Shown: piece by piece, positions 34,501 to 42,106 of the stretch
Layout: each line of letters starts with the position of its first letter
Position numbering within the stretch: the stretch's first letter is position 1
NCBI GenBank assembly: GCA_964563395.1
Contig: CAZLWK010000008.1
Span: forward strand, 62,001-126,000
DNA length: 64,000 nucleotides
From: JBEVOS01 sp964563395
GTDB lineage: Bacteria > Pseudomonadota > Alphaproteobacteria > Caulobacterales > Aquidulcibacteraceae
Direction: 5' to 3'
Notes under the pieces: generated by a model
What the model saw: only the letters and a program-made list of their open reading frames with translations
What the model was told of the DNA's origin: nothing
Databases searched by the model: none
Translations under genes and position numbers: made by a program

Positions 34501-34992
34501 GACCGAGGAACGGCTGTAGCCGTTGATGTTCAGATAGCTCTCCAGCGCCTCCATGCCGACGCCCTGGCCGACTTGGGCGGCGAACACCGCCGCCAAGATG
34601 CGCGCGCGCGGCGGCACGCGCTGGGCGACGGCGGAGGCGGTCGTCACCACCAGAAGCGGCGATCCGCCCGGCTTTCGGCGCGCGAGCTCGGCGAGCGCGG
34701 CGCATCTCTGCGCGGCGATCTGCGCGGCCGGCGAAATGCGGTCGTAAGGCGGGTTGTCCCAAGCCGGCAGGCGCAACGTGGCGAGACGCGGCGCGAAGAA
34801 GCGCACCGCCGCCTCGAAGGTCTGCGCCTGGCCTTCGTCGCGCGCGACATAGAGCGTCACGCCGCCGCGCTTCGACGCGACATGCGCCATCACCGCCGCC
34901 TCAAGGCCGTCCGGCGCATTTTCGATACGCAGGGCGCCGATGGCGTCGGCGGCCGCATCGAGCAGCGGCGCTGGCAATATGGACGCAGGCAT
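31501..34992 (-). CDS. mfd: Transcription-repair coupling factor Mfd
   Basis: 1163 residues from the ATG at 34992. The N-terminal UvrB-homology part includes AWDNPPYDRISPAAQIAAQR and GEFAVRGGLIDVYPPGS. The RNAP-interacting domain lies near PGDLVVHQDHGIARYEGL. The translocase motifs are CGDVGFGKTEVALRAAF (Walker A), IDEEQHFGVKHKERLK (DEEQ), LTLSATPIPRTLQLAL and the RecG-like QLHQLRGRVGRSKVRAFAYL. Mfd removes stalled RNA polymerase and recruits UvrA. sdhE lies seven bases upstream. Confidence 0.97.
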   Translation of the reverse strand: MPASILPAPLLDAAADAIGALRIENAPDGLEAAVMAHVASKRGGVTLYVARDEGQAQTFEAAVRFFAPRLATLRLPAWDNPPYDRISPAAQIAAQRCAALAELARRKPGGSPLLVVTTASAVAQRVPPRARILAAVFAAQVGQGVGMEALESYLNINGYSRSSVVRAQGEFAVRGGLIDVYPPGSSEPLRFDFFGDALESIRAFDPETQRTQRTLKEATLTPVSEIILDDETVPRFRKNFAQAFGAVSDPIYDAVSARIRRQGVEQWLPFFYDHLETVFSYAGGEALIAFEALAEDALRERVAAAKDHYETRKNAPAPRGAMPFRAPPPESFYIEEKALKEMLVGRPVRRFAHVKSGEGQALSLGARPGRNFSAERQAADANVFDAVSAHVAALMRADKRVLFAAWSEGSAERLAGVLADHKIPEPVKVNAFTEAAAQPVARPTIAVLPLDHGFETDTLAILSEQDILGERLARPRKRRKSSAFIAEAAALSPGDLVVHQDHGIARYEGLKTLTVQDAPHDCLDLSYAGGDKLYLPVENIELVSRYGSEDADAQLDKLGGVGWQSRKARAKQRLRDMAEELIRIAALRAARTAEEVLPPEGLYEEFCARFPYEETDDQLSAIEDMMGDLASGKPMDRLVCGDVGFGKTEVALRAAFLMAMTGRQVAVVAPTTLLCRQHYKTFTDRFHGLPVRVRQLSRLVTAKEAAETRKGVADGTVEIIVGTHAVLGKNIAFKDLGLLIIDEEQHFGVKHKERLKELRADVHVLTLSATPIPRTLQLALAGIREMSIIATAPIDRMAVRTYVTPFDPVTIREALLKERFRGGQSFYVTPRIADLEDIGDFLRKQVPEVSFRIAHGQMAPTALDDIMSAFYDGAFDVLLSTSIVESGLDIPRANTLIINRADMFGLAQLHQLRGRVGRSKVRAFAYLTTPADQKLTDSAEKRLKILSSLDNLGAGFSLASHDLDMRGGGNLLGEEQSGQIKEVGVELYQSMLEEAVLALKEGRDDSVSERSWSPQINVGAAVLIPEDYVQDLTVRLALYRRLADLDSDAEREAFAAELIDRFGPLPSEADHLIGVAALKALCRRCAIAKLDAGPKGAVMTFRETGFPDPAALVRYVQARAADFRMRPDGKLVLQGDWPDPSLRLKALRGALEGVASVLRKAAA

Positions 34993-34999
34993 GGGGGCC

Positions 35000-35257
35000 T
35001 CAGGCCTTTGTGAAGTGTCTATACGCGCGAAGCGCGGCGAGGGTCGGCGTGTCGTGCTCGGGCGGCGCAGGCGAAGCGCCGGTGATCCAGGCGTAAACGT
35101 CCTGGTCCGGCGCATCGAGCAGGCGCTCGAATTCGTCGAGGCCAAGATCGCTCATCTCGGCCAGGCGCCGATCGGCGAACCCGCCCATGATGAGGTCGAT
35201 CTCGCGGAAGCCGCGCCGCCAAGCCCGGAACCTCAGTTTCTTGCGCCGTTCGTCCAT
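35000..35257 (-). CDS. sdhE: Succinate dehydrogenase assembly factor 2 (FAD assembly factor SdhE)
   Basis: 85 residues from the ATG at 35257. RRKKLRFRAWRRGFREIDLI contains the RGxxE-type motif (RGFRE) characteristic of SdhE/Sdh5, followed by GGFADRRLAEMSDLGLDEFE and LLDAPDQDVYAWITG. It helps attach FAD to SdhA. sdhE and mfd are regular neighbours in alphaproteobacteria, usually divergent from recG. Here recG is displaced by the TetR-led module. Confidence 0.92.
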   Translation of the reverse strand: MDERRKKLRFRAWRRGFREIDLIMGGFADRRLAEMSDLGLDEFERLLDAPDQDVYAWITGASPAPPEHDTPTLAALRAYRHFTKA

Positions 35258-35324
35258 GAGGGGCGCGGATATAGGGCTTCTCGCCAAAGAGAAACAGGGA
35301 CCGCAACGCCGCTGTCCTTCGCGC

Positions 35325-35354
35325 TTGACTGGCAAACCAACTGGTTGGTATGTA
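35325..35354 (+). promoter_or_regulatory. Promoter and TetR-type operator of the 35361-38857 module
   Basis: -35 TTGACT (35325-35330) and -10-like TATGTA (35349-35354) are separated by 18 bases. Between them lies the palindrome ACCAAC-TG-GTTGGT (35336-35349). The ATG follows six bases after the -10, so the transcript may be leaderless. Repressor binding would block RNA polymerase directly. Confidence 0.65.
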
Positions 35355-35360
35355 GGCGGC

Positions 35361-35981
35361 ATGGTGGATGTGAAGCCTGACGCCCGCACAAAGCTCCTGG
35401 AGGCCGCGACCGGCCTTATTCGGGCGCAGGGCTATGCGGGCACGAGCGTGGACGAAATCTGCCGCGCAGCCGGCGTCACCAAGGGGGCGTTCTTCCATCA
35501 TTTCCGCACCAAGGACGATCTGGCGGTCGCCGCCGCGCGCCATTGGTCGGAAACGACGAGCGCGATGTTCGCCGCCGCGCCCTATCATGACCATTCCGAT
35601 CCGCTTGCGCGCGTGTTGGCCTATATCGATTTTCGTACCGCCCTGCTTGACGGCGCGCCGGCCGAATTCACCTGCCTCGTCGGCACGATGGTGCAGGAAG
35701 CCTACGAGGCCAATCATTCCATTCGCGACGCGTGCGAGGCGAGCATTAGCGGCCATGCGCGCACGCTCGTCGCCGATATCCAAGAAGCAATGGAACGCCA
35801 TGGCGTGAACGCCGATTGGACAGCCGAAAGCCTGGCGCTTCACACGCAGGTGGTGCTGCAAGGCGCGTTCATTCTGGCCAAGGCGCGTGGCGGACCGGAG
35901 ATCGCGCGCGAGAGCGCGCGCCATCTTCGGCGCTATGTCGAGCTCTTGTTCGCTCGGCGCTCAACCGAGGAGGAGCCTTGA
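35361..35981 (+). CDS. TetR family transcriptional regulator
   Basis: 206 residues. The N-terminal helix-turn-helix contains TKLLEAATGLIRAQGYAGTS and VDEICRAAGVTKGAFFHHFR. The ligand-binding domain is helical with CLVGTMVQEAYEANHSIRDA. It sits in front of six genes in one direction and overlies a palindromic operator at its own promoter, so it should repress the operon and be released by an unknown hydrophobic ligand. It resembles AcrR/NemR-type regulators. The next start is one base after its stop. Confidence 0.88.
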   Translation: MVDVKPDARTKLLEAATGLIRAQGYAGTSVDEICRAAGVTKGAFFHHFRTKDDLAVAAARHWSETTSAMFAAAPYHDHSDPLARVLAYIDFRTALLDGAPAEFTCLVGTMVQEAYEANHSIRDACEASISGHARTLVADIQEAMERHGVNADWTAESLALHTQVVLQGAFILAKARGGPEIARESARHLRRYVELLFARRSTEEEP

Positions 35982-35982
35982 T

Positions 35983-36426
35983 ATGCCAAGCACCATTCAA
36001 TTGCACCGTGTGCTGAGCGCGCCGCCGGAGCGCGTCTATCGCGCCTTCACGGACGCGGACGCCCTGGTGAAATGGCTGCCGCCCTATGGCTTCACCGCAA
36101 AGATGCATCGTTTCGACGCGCGCATCGGCGGCGGCTATCGCATGAGCTTCACCGATTTCGCGCGTGACAGCAGCCACGCCTTCACCGTGACCTTCACAAC
36201 GCTCGAACCCGGCAAGCGCATCGTGCACACGGATCGGTTCGACGATCCGGCGCTGGCGGGCGAGATCGTCGTCACCATCGATCTGAACCCGGTCTCCGTC
36301 GGCACGGAGCTGCGCATCGAACAGGCCGGCATTCCTGATCCTATTACGCCCGACCAATGCCATCTGGGCTGGCGCAACTCGCTCGAACAACTCGCCAAGC
36401 TGGTTGAGGTGAACATCTCAAACTGA
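35983..36426 (+). CDS. SRPBCC (AHSA1-type) ligand-binding protein 1
   Basis: 147 residues with GAGGAGGAG eight bases before the ATG. IQLHRVLSAPPERVYRAFTD opens the START-like fold, followed by LVKWLPPYGFTAKMHRFDAR, GGGYRMSFTDF and the C-terminal helix GWRNSLEQLAKLVE. This Activator-of-Hsp90-like family binds hydrophobic compounds in a deep pocket. It is the first structural gene after the TetR repressor. Confidence 0.85.
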   Translation: MPSTIQLHRVLSAPPERVYRAFTDADALVKWLPPYGFTAKMHRFDARIGGGYRMSFTDFARDSSHAFTVTFTTLEPGKRIVHTDRFDDPALAGEIVVTIDLNPVSVGTELRIEQAGIPDPITPDQCHLGWRNSLEQLAKLVEVNISN

Positions 36427-36455
36427 CCAACGCCAAACCGAAACAAGGGAGGACC

Positions 36456-36902
36456 ATGATGACCGAACCCGCACGCGAGGCGCCCATGCAGGGCGTCATC
36501 CCCTATCTCGCCATCGAAAAGACTGACGAAGCGATCACCTTCTACAAACGCGCTTTCGGCGCGCTGCAATGGGGCGATGCGAACCGCGACGACAAAGGCC
36601 GCGTGATGAATGTGGCCCTCGAAATCAATGGCGGCATGATCATGCTGTCCGGCGTTTTCCCGGAAATGGGAGAGCCGGCCGCACGCGGCGGACAAGGCTT
36701 CACCATGCAGCTTGTGGTGTTGGACGGCGATTCCTGGTGGTCGCGCGCCATCGAGGCGGGTTGCTCCGTGGTGACGCCATTCGAGAAGCAATTCTGGGGC
36801 GATCGCTATGGCCAATTTCGCGATCCCTTCGGAATCAATTGGGCGATCAACGAACCGTCAGCTGAAAGCCAAGCCGCAGCCAAGGACGTGAGACCGTCAT
36901 GA
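36456..36902 (+). CDS. VOC (glyoxalase/bleomycin resistance) family protein 1
   Basis: 148 residues, with an adjacent alternative ATG three bases later. The beta-alpha-beta-beta-beta modules contain IPYLAIEKTDEAITFYKRAF, GRVMNVALEINGGMIML and FWGDRYGQFRDPFGINWAI. The last is the typical Glu/His region, though here it holds Gln/Asp in the metal positions. The protein belongs to the PhnB-like VOC group. Function: binding or isomerisation of small molecules. Confidence 0.85.
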   Translation: MMTEPAREAPMQGVIPYLAIEKTDEAITFYKRAFGALQWGDANRDDKGRVMNVALEINGGMIMLSGVFPEMGEPAARGGQGFTMQLVVLDGDSWWSRAIEAGCSVVTPFEKQFWGDRYGQFRDPFGINWAINEPSAESQAAAKDVRPS

Positions 36903-37372
36903 CGCACGACCTTTCGATTACGCGCACGATTCATGCGCCGCGCGACTTGGTGTGGCGTTGCTGGACAGAGCCGGCGCTGCTCATGGAATGGCATTGTCCC
37001 AAGCCGTGGCGTTTATCGGCGGCGGAACTCGACGTGCGGCCAGGCGGCAGGAGTTTCATGGTGATGAGCGGGCCAAATGGCGAGGAGAACCGCCTGCCCG
37101 GCCAATATCTGGAAGTGAAGCCGCTGGAGAAGCTCGTCTTCACCGACGCCTTCGACGGCGATTGGCGCCCCGTCGGCACGCCCTTCATGGTCGGTTATGT
37201 CGAGCTTTCCGAAGCGGAAAATAGGGCGACTCGCATGGTCTGGGGCGCGCGCCATTGGCGCGCGGAAGATCGTCAATCGCACCTCGACATGGGCTTCGAG
37301 CAAGGCTGGAACGCGGCGGCCGACCAGCTCGACGCGCTCGCGCAACGCCTTGCGAAGGAGAAGTCGTCATGA
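36899..37372 (+). CDS. SRPBCC (AHSA1-type) ligand-binding protein 2
   Basis: 157 residues, overlapping the previous stop by four bases. SITRTIHAPRDLVWRCWTEP, LLMEWHCPKPWRLSAAELDV and RPGGRSFMVMSGPNGEE are the AHSA1 core, ending with MGFEQGWNAAADQLDALAQR. It is a second member of the same fold in one operon, but the sequence differs strongly from protein 1, so this is not a recent duplication. Confidence 0.87.
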   Translation: MTHDLSITRTIHAPRDLVWRCWTEPALLMEWHCPKPWRLSAAELDVRPGGRSFMVMSGPNGEENRLPGQYLEVKPLEKLVFTDAFDGDWRPVGTPFMVGYVELSEAENRATRMVWGARHWRAEDRQSHLDMGFEQGWNAAADQLDALAQRLAKEKSS

Positions 37373-37854
37373 AGCGCGATCAATTCGTCTCCACCTGCTT
37401 CTGGTTCGACACCCAAGCGGAGGAAGCCGCCCGATTCTATGTCTCACTCTTTCCAAACTCGGAGATCTTGAACATCAGCCGCTATGGCGCCGGCGCGCCG
37501 CTGCCGGAGGGAACGGCGCTCGTCGTCACCTTCTCGCTCGATGGCGTGGAATTCATGGCGATGAATGGCGGCCCGCATTTCAAACTCAGCGAGGCGGCCT
37601 CTTTGGTGGCGCATTGCGACAACCAGAACGAGATCGATACGCTGTGGAGCGCGCTGATTGCGGATGGCGGCGCGGAATCGCAGTGCGGCTGGCTGAAGGA
37701 TCGGTTCGGGCTGTCCTGGCAAATCGTGCCGCGCGCACTCGAAACTTGGATGACGAGCTCCGACAAGGACGCGACGGCGCGCGTGATGGCGGTCGTGTTG
37801 CAATCGGTGAAGTTGGACATCGCCGCGTGTGAACGCGCTTACGCGGGAGACTGA
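37369..37854 (+). CDS. VOC family protein 2 (PhnB/3-demethylubiquinone methyltransferase-like)
   Basis: 161 residues, overlapping the previous stop by four bases. FVSTCFWFDTQAEEAARFYV and SLFPNSEI are the family opening. FSLDGVEFMAMNGGPHFKLS and ESQCGWLKDRFGLSWQIVPR follow. The signature belongs to the group once labelled 3-demethylubiquinone-9 3-methyltransferase, although these are VOC proteins and no methyltransferase activity should be assumed. Confidence 0.88.
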   Translation: MKRDQFVSTCFWFDTQAEEAARFYVSLFPNSEILNISRYGAGAPLPEGTALVVTFSLDGVEFMAMNGGPHFKLSEAASLVAHCDNQNEIDTLWSALIADGGAESQCGWLKDRFGLSWQIVPRALETWMTSSDKDATARVMAVVLQSVKLDIAACERAYAGD

Positions 37855-37855
37855 C

Positions 37856-38494
37856 ATGATCACAATTTCCGCGTTTCGCTGGGTTCCGGACTTCGCGCGC
37901 GGCCAGGTGCGCGATCTGCGCGTGCGCTGGGCGCTGGAAGAGGCGGGCTTGCCCTATCGCACGCGCCTGCTGGCGCAAGGCGATCAGGACAAGCCCGATT
38001 ATCGCGCGCTGCAGCCGTTCGGTCAGGTGCCGATCTTCGAGGAGGACGGTTTTGTTCTGTTCGAAACCGGTGCGATCGTGCTGCATATCGGCGCGCGCAG
38101 CGAAGCCTTGCTGCCAATCGAGCCTTTGGCGCGGGCGCGTGCGACCCAATGGGTGATCGCCGCGCTCAATTCGATTGAGCCGCATGTGATGAACCTCGCT
38201 GTGATCGATCTTTTTTATGCGGAGGAGCAATGGGCGGTATTGCGCCGCCCGGGCGCTACTGCATTTCTCGACGGGCGTTTAAAGGGCCTTGCGGCCGCGC
38301 TTGGCGATAAGCCCTATCTGGACGGCGAGCGCTTTACCGTCGGCGATCTCATTATGGCCACGGTGCTGCGCATCCTGCCGGACATGACCGCCCGCCACCC
38401 AATGCTCGCCGCCTATGTGGCGCGCTGCACCGCGCGCCCCGCCTTCGCGCGCGCGCTCAAAGCTCAACTCGCGGATTTCAGCGAGGCGGCCTGA
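37856..38494 (+). CDS. Glutathione S-transferase family protein
   Basis: 212 residues. The thioredoxin-like domain includes WVPDFARGQVRDLRVRWALE, GLPYRTRLL, LQPFGQVPIFEEDGFVLFET (the Pro and the ES/ET glutathione-contact motif) and an all-helical C-terminal domain with KPYLDGERFTVGDLIMATVL. The usual Ser/Tyr in the first motif is not obvious, so it may bind rather than conjugate. Its start is one base after the previous stop. Confidence 0.9.
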   Translation: MITISAFRWVPDFARGQVRDLRVRWALEEAGLPYRTRLLAQGDQDKPDYRALQPFGQVPIFEEDGFVLFETGAIVLHIGARSEALLPIEPLARARATQWVIAALNSIEPHVMNLAVIDLFYAEEQWAVLRRPGATAFLDGRLKGLAAALGDKPYLDGERFTVGDLIMATVLRILPDMTARHPMLAAYVARCTARPAFARALKAQLADFSEAA

Positions 38495-38506
38495 AGGAGA
38501 CAGCCT

Positions 38507-38857
38507 ATGACATACGTTGATGGTTTCGTGATTCCGGTGCCTCGCGCCAACAAGGACGCCTATCGCAAAATGGCCGCCGAGGTCGCGCCCATCTTCAAGG
38601 AGCACGGCGCGCTGAAAGTGGTGGAATGCTGGGGCGATGACGTGCCGGCGGGCGTGGTCACGTCGTTTCCGATGGCGGTCCAGTGCAAGGACGATGAGGT
38701 CGTCGTGTTTTCCTGGATCGTCTGGCCCTCCAAGGCGGTGCGCGACGCCGGCAATGAGAAGGTGATGGCCGATCCGCGGATGCAGCCGCCCGCAACGCCC
38801 GTGTTCGACGGCAAGCGCATGATTTTTGGCGGCTTTGAGACCCTGCTCGACGAATAG
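38507..38857 (+). CDS. DUF1428 domain protein
   Basis: 116 residues with GAAGGAGA in front. MTYVDGFVIPVPRANKDAYR, EVAPIFKEHGALKVVECWGD and WIVWPSKAVRDAGNEKVMAD are highly typical of DUF1428, a dimeric alpha-beta barrel (ferredoxin-like, ABM-related) family. Activity is unknown; it often travels with SRPBCC and VOC genes. It is the last gene of the TetR-led operon, 12 bases after the GST. Confidence 0.92.
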   Translation: MTYVDGFVIPVPRANKDAYRKMAAEVAPIFKEHGALKVVECWGDDVPAGVVTSFPMAVQCKDDEVVVFSWIVWPSKAVRDAGNEKVMADPRMQPPATPVFDGKRMIFGGFETLLDE

Positions 38858-38920
38858 GCCGGCGCAGGCGAAAGCTTGAGCGGGTGAAGGGCGGCGCGGG
38901 AGGCGCTATCTGTTGCGGCG

Positions 38921-41005
38921 GTGAGTCGCCTCGCGCCCCTCCTCAAGCCGGCCCGCCCGCTTCGCGGCGCGCGCAAGGACATCATGGACCTGATCGCGAA
39001 AGTGGCGGGCGGGCCACTGGCGCGCGATCTCATCCTGCTGGCGCCGCATGCGGCCATCGACCGGCGCAATCGCGTGCCCATCGCCGAGACGCGCCCGGGC
39101 GAGATCGCCACCATCGAGGTGGAGGTGGACGCGCATTTCCCCGCCTTCCGCAACGCGCCCTATCGGGTGCGCCTGCGCGACGAAACGGGATTTCTCACCG
39201 CCTCCTATTTCAGGGCCAAGCCCGACATGATGGAGCGGCTCTGGCCGGTGGGTCAAAAGCGGCTCGTCTCCGGCAAGGTCGACATCTACGACAAGACCGG
39301 CGAGCGGCAGATGCTGCATCCCGATCATGTGGTCGATCCGGCCAAGGGCGAGGCGCCCCCGCCGGTGGAGCCGGTCTATCCGCTGACGGCGGGCCTTCCC
39401 GGACGCACGCTGGCGCGCGCGGTGGCGCAAGCGCTTGAAGCGCTGCCCACGGACATTCCCGAATGGCTCGAACCGACCAGCGTGGCCGCGCATGGCTGGC
39501 CGGGCTTTCGCGACGCGCTTTTGCGCATGCATCGCCCACAGGAGCCGGACGACGTGGCGCCGGAAAGCCCCGCGCGCATGCGCCTCGCCTATGATGAGCT
39601 CTTCGCGCGCCAATGCGCGCTGCGCTTGCGCCGCGCGGTGCGGCGCGACACGCCCGGACGCGCCGTGATCGCCGACGGCGCGCTCGCGCAGCGCATGCTC
39701 GCCGCCCTGCCCTATGCGCCGACGGGCGCGCAAGCGCGCGCCTCCGCGCAGATCGCCAAGGACATGGCCGAGACCGCGCCCATGCTGCGCCTGCTGCAAG
39801 GCGATGTAGGCGCTGGCAAGACGCTCGTGGCGGCCCTCGCCATGGCGCGCTGCGCCGAGGCTGGGCTGCAAAGCGCGCTAATGGCGCCGACCGATATTCT
39901 CGCGCGACAACATGCGCGCACGCTTTTGCCGCTGCTGGAAAGCGCGGGAATCGCCGCCGCTGTGCTGACGGGCAAGGATAAGCCCAAGGCGCGCGAGGAG
40001 GTGATGGCCGATCTCGCGCGCGGGCGCCTCACCGTCGTCATCGGCACGCATGCGCTCTTTCAGGAGGAGGTCGCGTTCAAGGATCTCGCGCTCATCGTCA
40101 TCGATGAGCAGCACCGCTTCGGCGTCAGCGATCGGATGCGCCTCGTCGCCAAGGGCGCCAATCCGCATGTGCTGGTGATGAGCGCCACGCCGATTCCGCG
40201 CACCCTCGCGCTTGCCGTGCATGGCGACATGGATGTCTCCATCCTCGATGAAAAGCCGCCCGGGCGGATGCCGATCCGTACGGTGGCGATGCCGACGACG
40301 CGGCTCGACGAAGTGGCCGAAGCGATCGCCGAGGCGGCTAAGCGCGGCGAGCGCGCCTATTGGGTGTGCCCGCTGATCGAGGAGAGCGAAGCCGTCGATC
40401 TCGCCGCCGTGGAGGATCGCTACGCCGATCTTCGGGCGCGCTTTGGCGATCATGTGGAGATCGTTCATGGCCGCATGCCGCTGGCGCAGCGCGAAGCGGC
40501 GATGGATCGCTTCCGCACCGGCGCCGCCTTCGTACTGGTCGCCACCACCGTGATCGAGGTCGGCGTCGATGTGCCGGAGGCCTCGATCATCGTGATCGAA
40601 CATGCCGAGCGCTTTGGCTTGGCGCAGCTCCACCAATTGCGCGGGCGTGTTGGGCGCGGAACGACGCGTTCATCCTGCGTGCTGCTGTGGCGTGCGCCCT
40701 TGGGGGAGGCGGCCAAGGCGCGGCTCGACGCCTTGCGGCGCAATGACGATGGGTTCGTCATCGCCGAAATCGATTACAAGATGCGCGGCGCCGGCGACGT
40801 GCTCGGCGTGCAGCAGAGCGGCATGCCGCCCTTTCGCCTCGTCGTGCCCGAGGCGCATGGGGATATGCTGATGAGCGCCGACAAGGAGGCGCGTCTCGCG
40901 ATCGAGCGCGATCCGAGCTTGGAGACCCCGCGTGGGCGCGCCATCGCGGACGTCTTGGCGCTGTTCGGTTATGAAGAGGCGGCGTCGCTGGCGCGCTCTG
41001 GATGA
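38921..41005 (+). CDS. recG: ATP-dependent DNA helicase RecG
   Basis: 694 residues from the GTG at 38921. The N-terminal wedge/OB domain contains LILLAPHAAIDRRNR and FRNAPYRVRLRDETGFLTAS. Helicase motifs: LLQGDVGAGKTLVAALAMAR (Walker A), VIDEQHRFGVSDRMR (DEQH), VMSATPIPRTLALAVHGD and LHQLRGRVGRGTTRSSCVLL, then KMRGAGDVLGVQQSG. It regresses stalled replication forks. It stands upstream of hldD (convergent) and downstream of the TetR-led module. Confidence 0.96.
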   Translation: MSRLAPLLKPARPLRGARKDIMDLIAKVAGGPLARDLILLAPHAAIDRRNRVPIAETRPGEIATIEVEVDAHFPAFRNAPYRVRLRDETGFLTASYFRAKPDMMERLWPVGQKRLVSGKVDIYDKTGERQMLHPDHVVDPAKGEAPPPVEPVYPLTAGLPGRTLARAVAQALEALPTDIPEWLEPTSVAAHGWPGFRDALLRMHRPQEPDDVAPESPARMRLAYDELFARQCALRLRRAVRRDTPGRAVIADGALAQRMLAALPYAPTGAQARASAQIAKDMAETAPMLRLLQGDVGAGKTLVAALAMARCAEAGLQSALMAPTDILARQHARTLLPLLESAGIAAAVLTGKDKPKAREEVMADLARGRLTVVIGTHALFQEEVAFKDLALIVIDEQHRFGVSDRMRLVAKGANPHVLVMSATPIPRTLALAVHGDMDVSILDEKPPGRMPIRTVAMPTTRLDEVAEAIAEAAKRGERAYWVCPLIEESEAVDLAAVEDRYADLRARFGDHVEIVHGRMPLAQREAAMDRFRTGAAFVLVATTVIEVGVDVPEASIIVIEHAERFGLAQLHQLRGRVGRGTTRSSCVLLWRAPLGEAAKARLDALRRNDDGFVIAEIDYKMRGAGDVLGVQQSGMPPFRLVVPEAHGDMLMSADKEARLAIERDPSLETPRGRAIADVLALFGYEEAASLARSG

Positions 41006-41016
41006 AGTCGCGCCGC

Positions 41017-42009
41017 TCAGGCGTGCGAATTGTCCGATACGAGATAAGTCTTCACATAATCTGCGACGCCTGCTTCCAGCGGCGTGAATTGCCGGTTCCA
41101 GCCGAGCGCGACGAGGCGGTTCATGTCGGCCTCGGTGAAATACTGATATTTGGCGCGGATGTCCTCGGGCGTATCCACGAAGACGATATTGGGCGCCTTG
41201 CCGAGCGCGGCGAAGAGCGCGTTCGCAAGATCGAGGAAGCTGCGCGCCTGGCCCGTGCCGACATTGAGCACGCCGCCCTGCTTCTCCGCGTCGAGAAGCC
41301 AATGCACGATCTCGGCGCAATCGCGCACATAGATGAAATCGCGCTTTTGACCGCCATCGGAATAATCAGGATGGTGCGCACGAAAGAGCGTCATCGGCTC
41401 GCCGGCGGCGGCGCGCGGGAACGCATGGGCGACGACGCTCTTCTGCGATCCCTTATGCTGTTCGTTCGGGCCATAGACATTGAAAAATTTGAGCCCGGAC
41501 CAGAGCGGCGGCGCATGGCCGCGCGCGGCCTCGCGCACCGCGTAGAGATCGAACATCTGCTTCGACCAACCATAGGCGTTGAGCGGGCGCAGACGCGCGA
41601 GCGCCTCGAAGGAATTGTCGTCGCGAAAGCCCTGCGAACCATCGCCATAGGTCGCCGCCGAGGAGGCATAGACGAGCGGCTTGCGCGCGAGCGCGCACCA
41701 ATCCCACAGGCGCTGCGAGAGATTGATGTTGGAGGCGACGATGAGGTCCACGTCGCGCTCGGTGGTGGACGAGATCGCGCCCATGTGCACGACCGCGCCG
41801 ATGCGCGCCTTGTGCGTCTCCAGATAGGCGAAGAGGTTCTCCGGAGCGACGAAATCGCAGATCGGATGGCGGGCCAGATTGCGCCATTTGCCGGCTTCGG
41901 AATCGCCGAAACGGTCGCACGCGACGACCTCGCGCCCGGCGTCGGCCAACACGCCCGCAATGTTGGAGCCGATCATGCCGGCGGCGCCTGTGACCAGTAT
42001 GCGGTTCAT
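41017..42009 (-). CDS. hldD: ADP-L-glycero-D-manno-heptose 6-epimerase
   Basis: 330 residues from the ATG at 42009. The NAD(P)-binding motif is ILVTGAAGMIGSNIAGVLAD, then VVHMGAISSTTERDVDLIV, the YxxxK pair in NAYGWSKQMFDLYAVREAAR, KFFNVYGPNEQHKGSQKSVV and GGQKRDFIYVRDCAEIVHWL. It epimerises ADP-heptose for LPS inner-core synthesis. The intergenic stretch to phrB (97 bases) holds an ECF-type promoter on the other strand. Confidence 0.94.
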   Translation of the reverse strand: MNRILVTGAAGMIGSNIAGVLADAGREVVACDRFGDSEAGKWRNLARHPICDFVAPENLFAYLETHKARIGAVVHMGAISSTTERDVDLIVASNINLSQRLWDWCALARKPLVYASSAATYGDGSQGFRDDNSFEALARLRPLNAYGWSKQMFDLYAVREAARGHAPPLWSGLKFFNVYGPNEQHKGSQKSVVAHAFPRAAAGEPMTLFRAHHPDYSDGGQKRDFIYVRDCAEIVHWLLDAEKQGGVLNVGTGQARSFLDLANALFAALGKAPNIVFVDTPEDIRAKYQYFTEADMNRLVALGWNRQFTPLEAGVADYVKTYLVSDNSHA

Positions 42010-42071
42010 CACCGGCGCTATAGGGTCGATCCCTAGGCCGCCACAAGCGCCAGGCGAGCGCAGCGCTATCT

Positions 42072-42097
42072 TGATCCGCCCCGCAAGAGCGTCCGTA
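42072..42097 (+). promoter_or_regulatory. ECF11-type (RpoE/ChrR-like) promoter of the photolyase operon
   Basis: TGATCC (42072-42077), 16 bases, then CGTA (42094-42097), matching the sigma-E/ChrR-type promoter known from Rhodobacter. Nine bases later comes the ATG at 42107. There is no ribosome-binding site, so the mRNA is likely leaderless. The same element with identical geometry precedes the chrR-like gene. Confidence 0.75.
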
Positions 42098-42106
42098 GAC
42101 CACACG

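Noticed and set aside
34993..35145. Longer N-terminus for Mfd
   Set aside because: The extension is antisense-like Arg/Ser-rich sequence overlapping sdhE; the ATG at 34992 starts the conserved domain.
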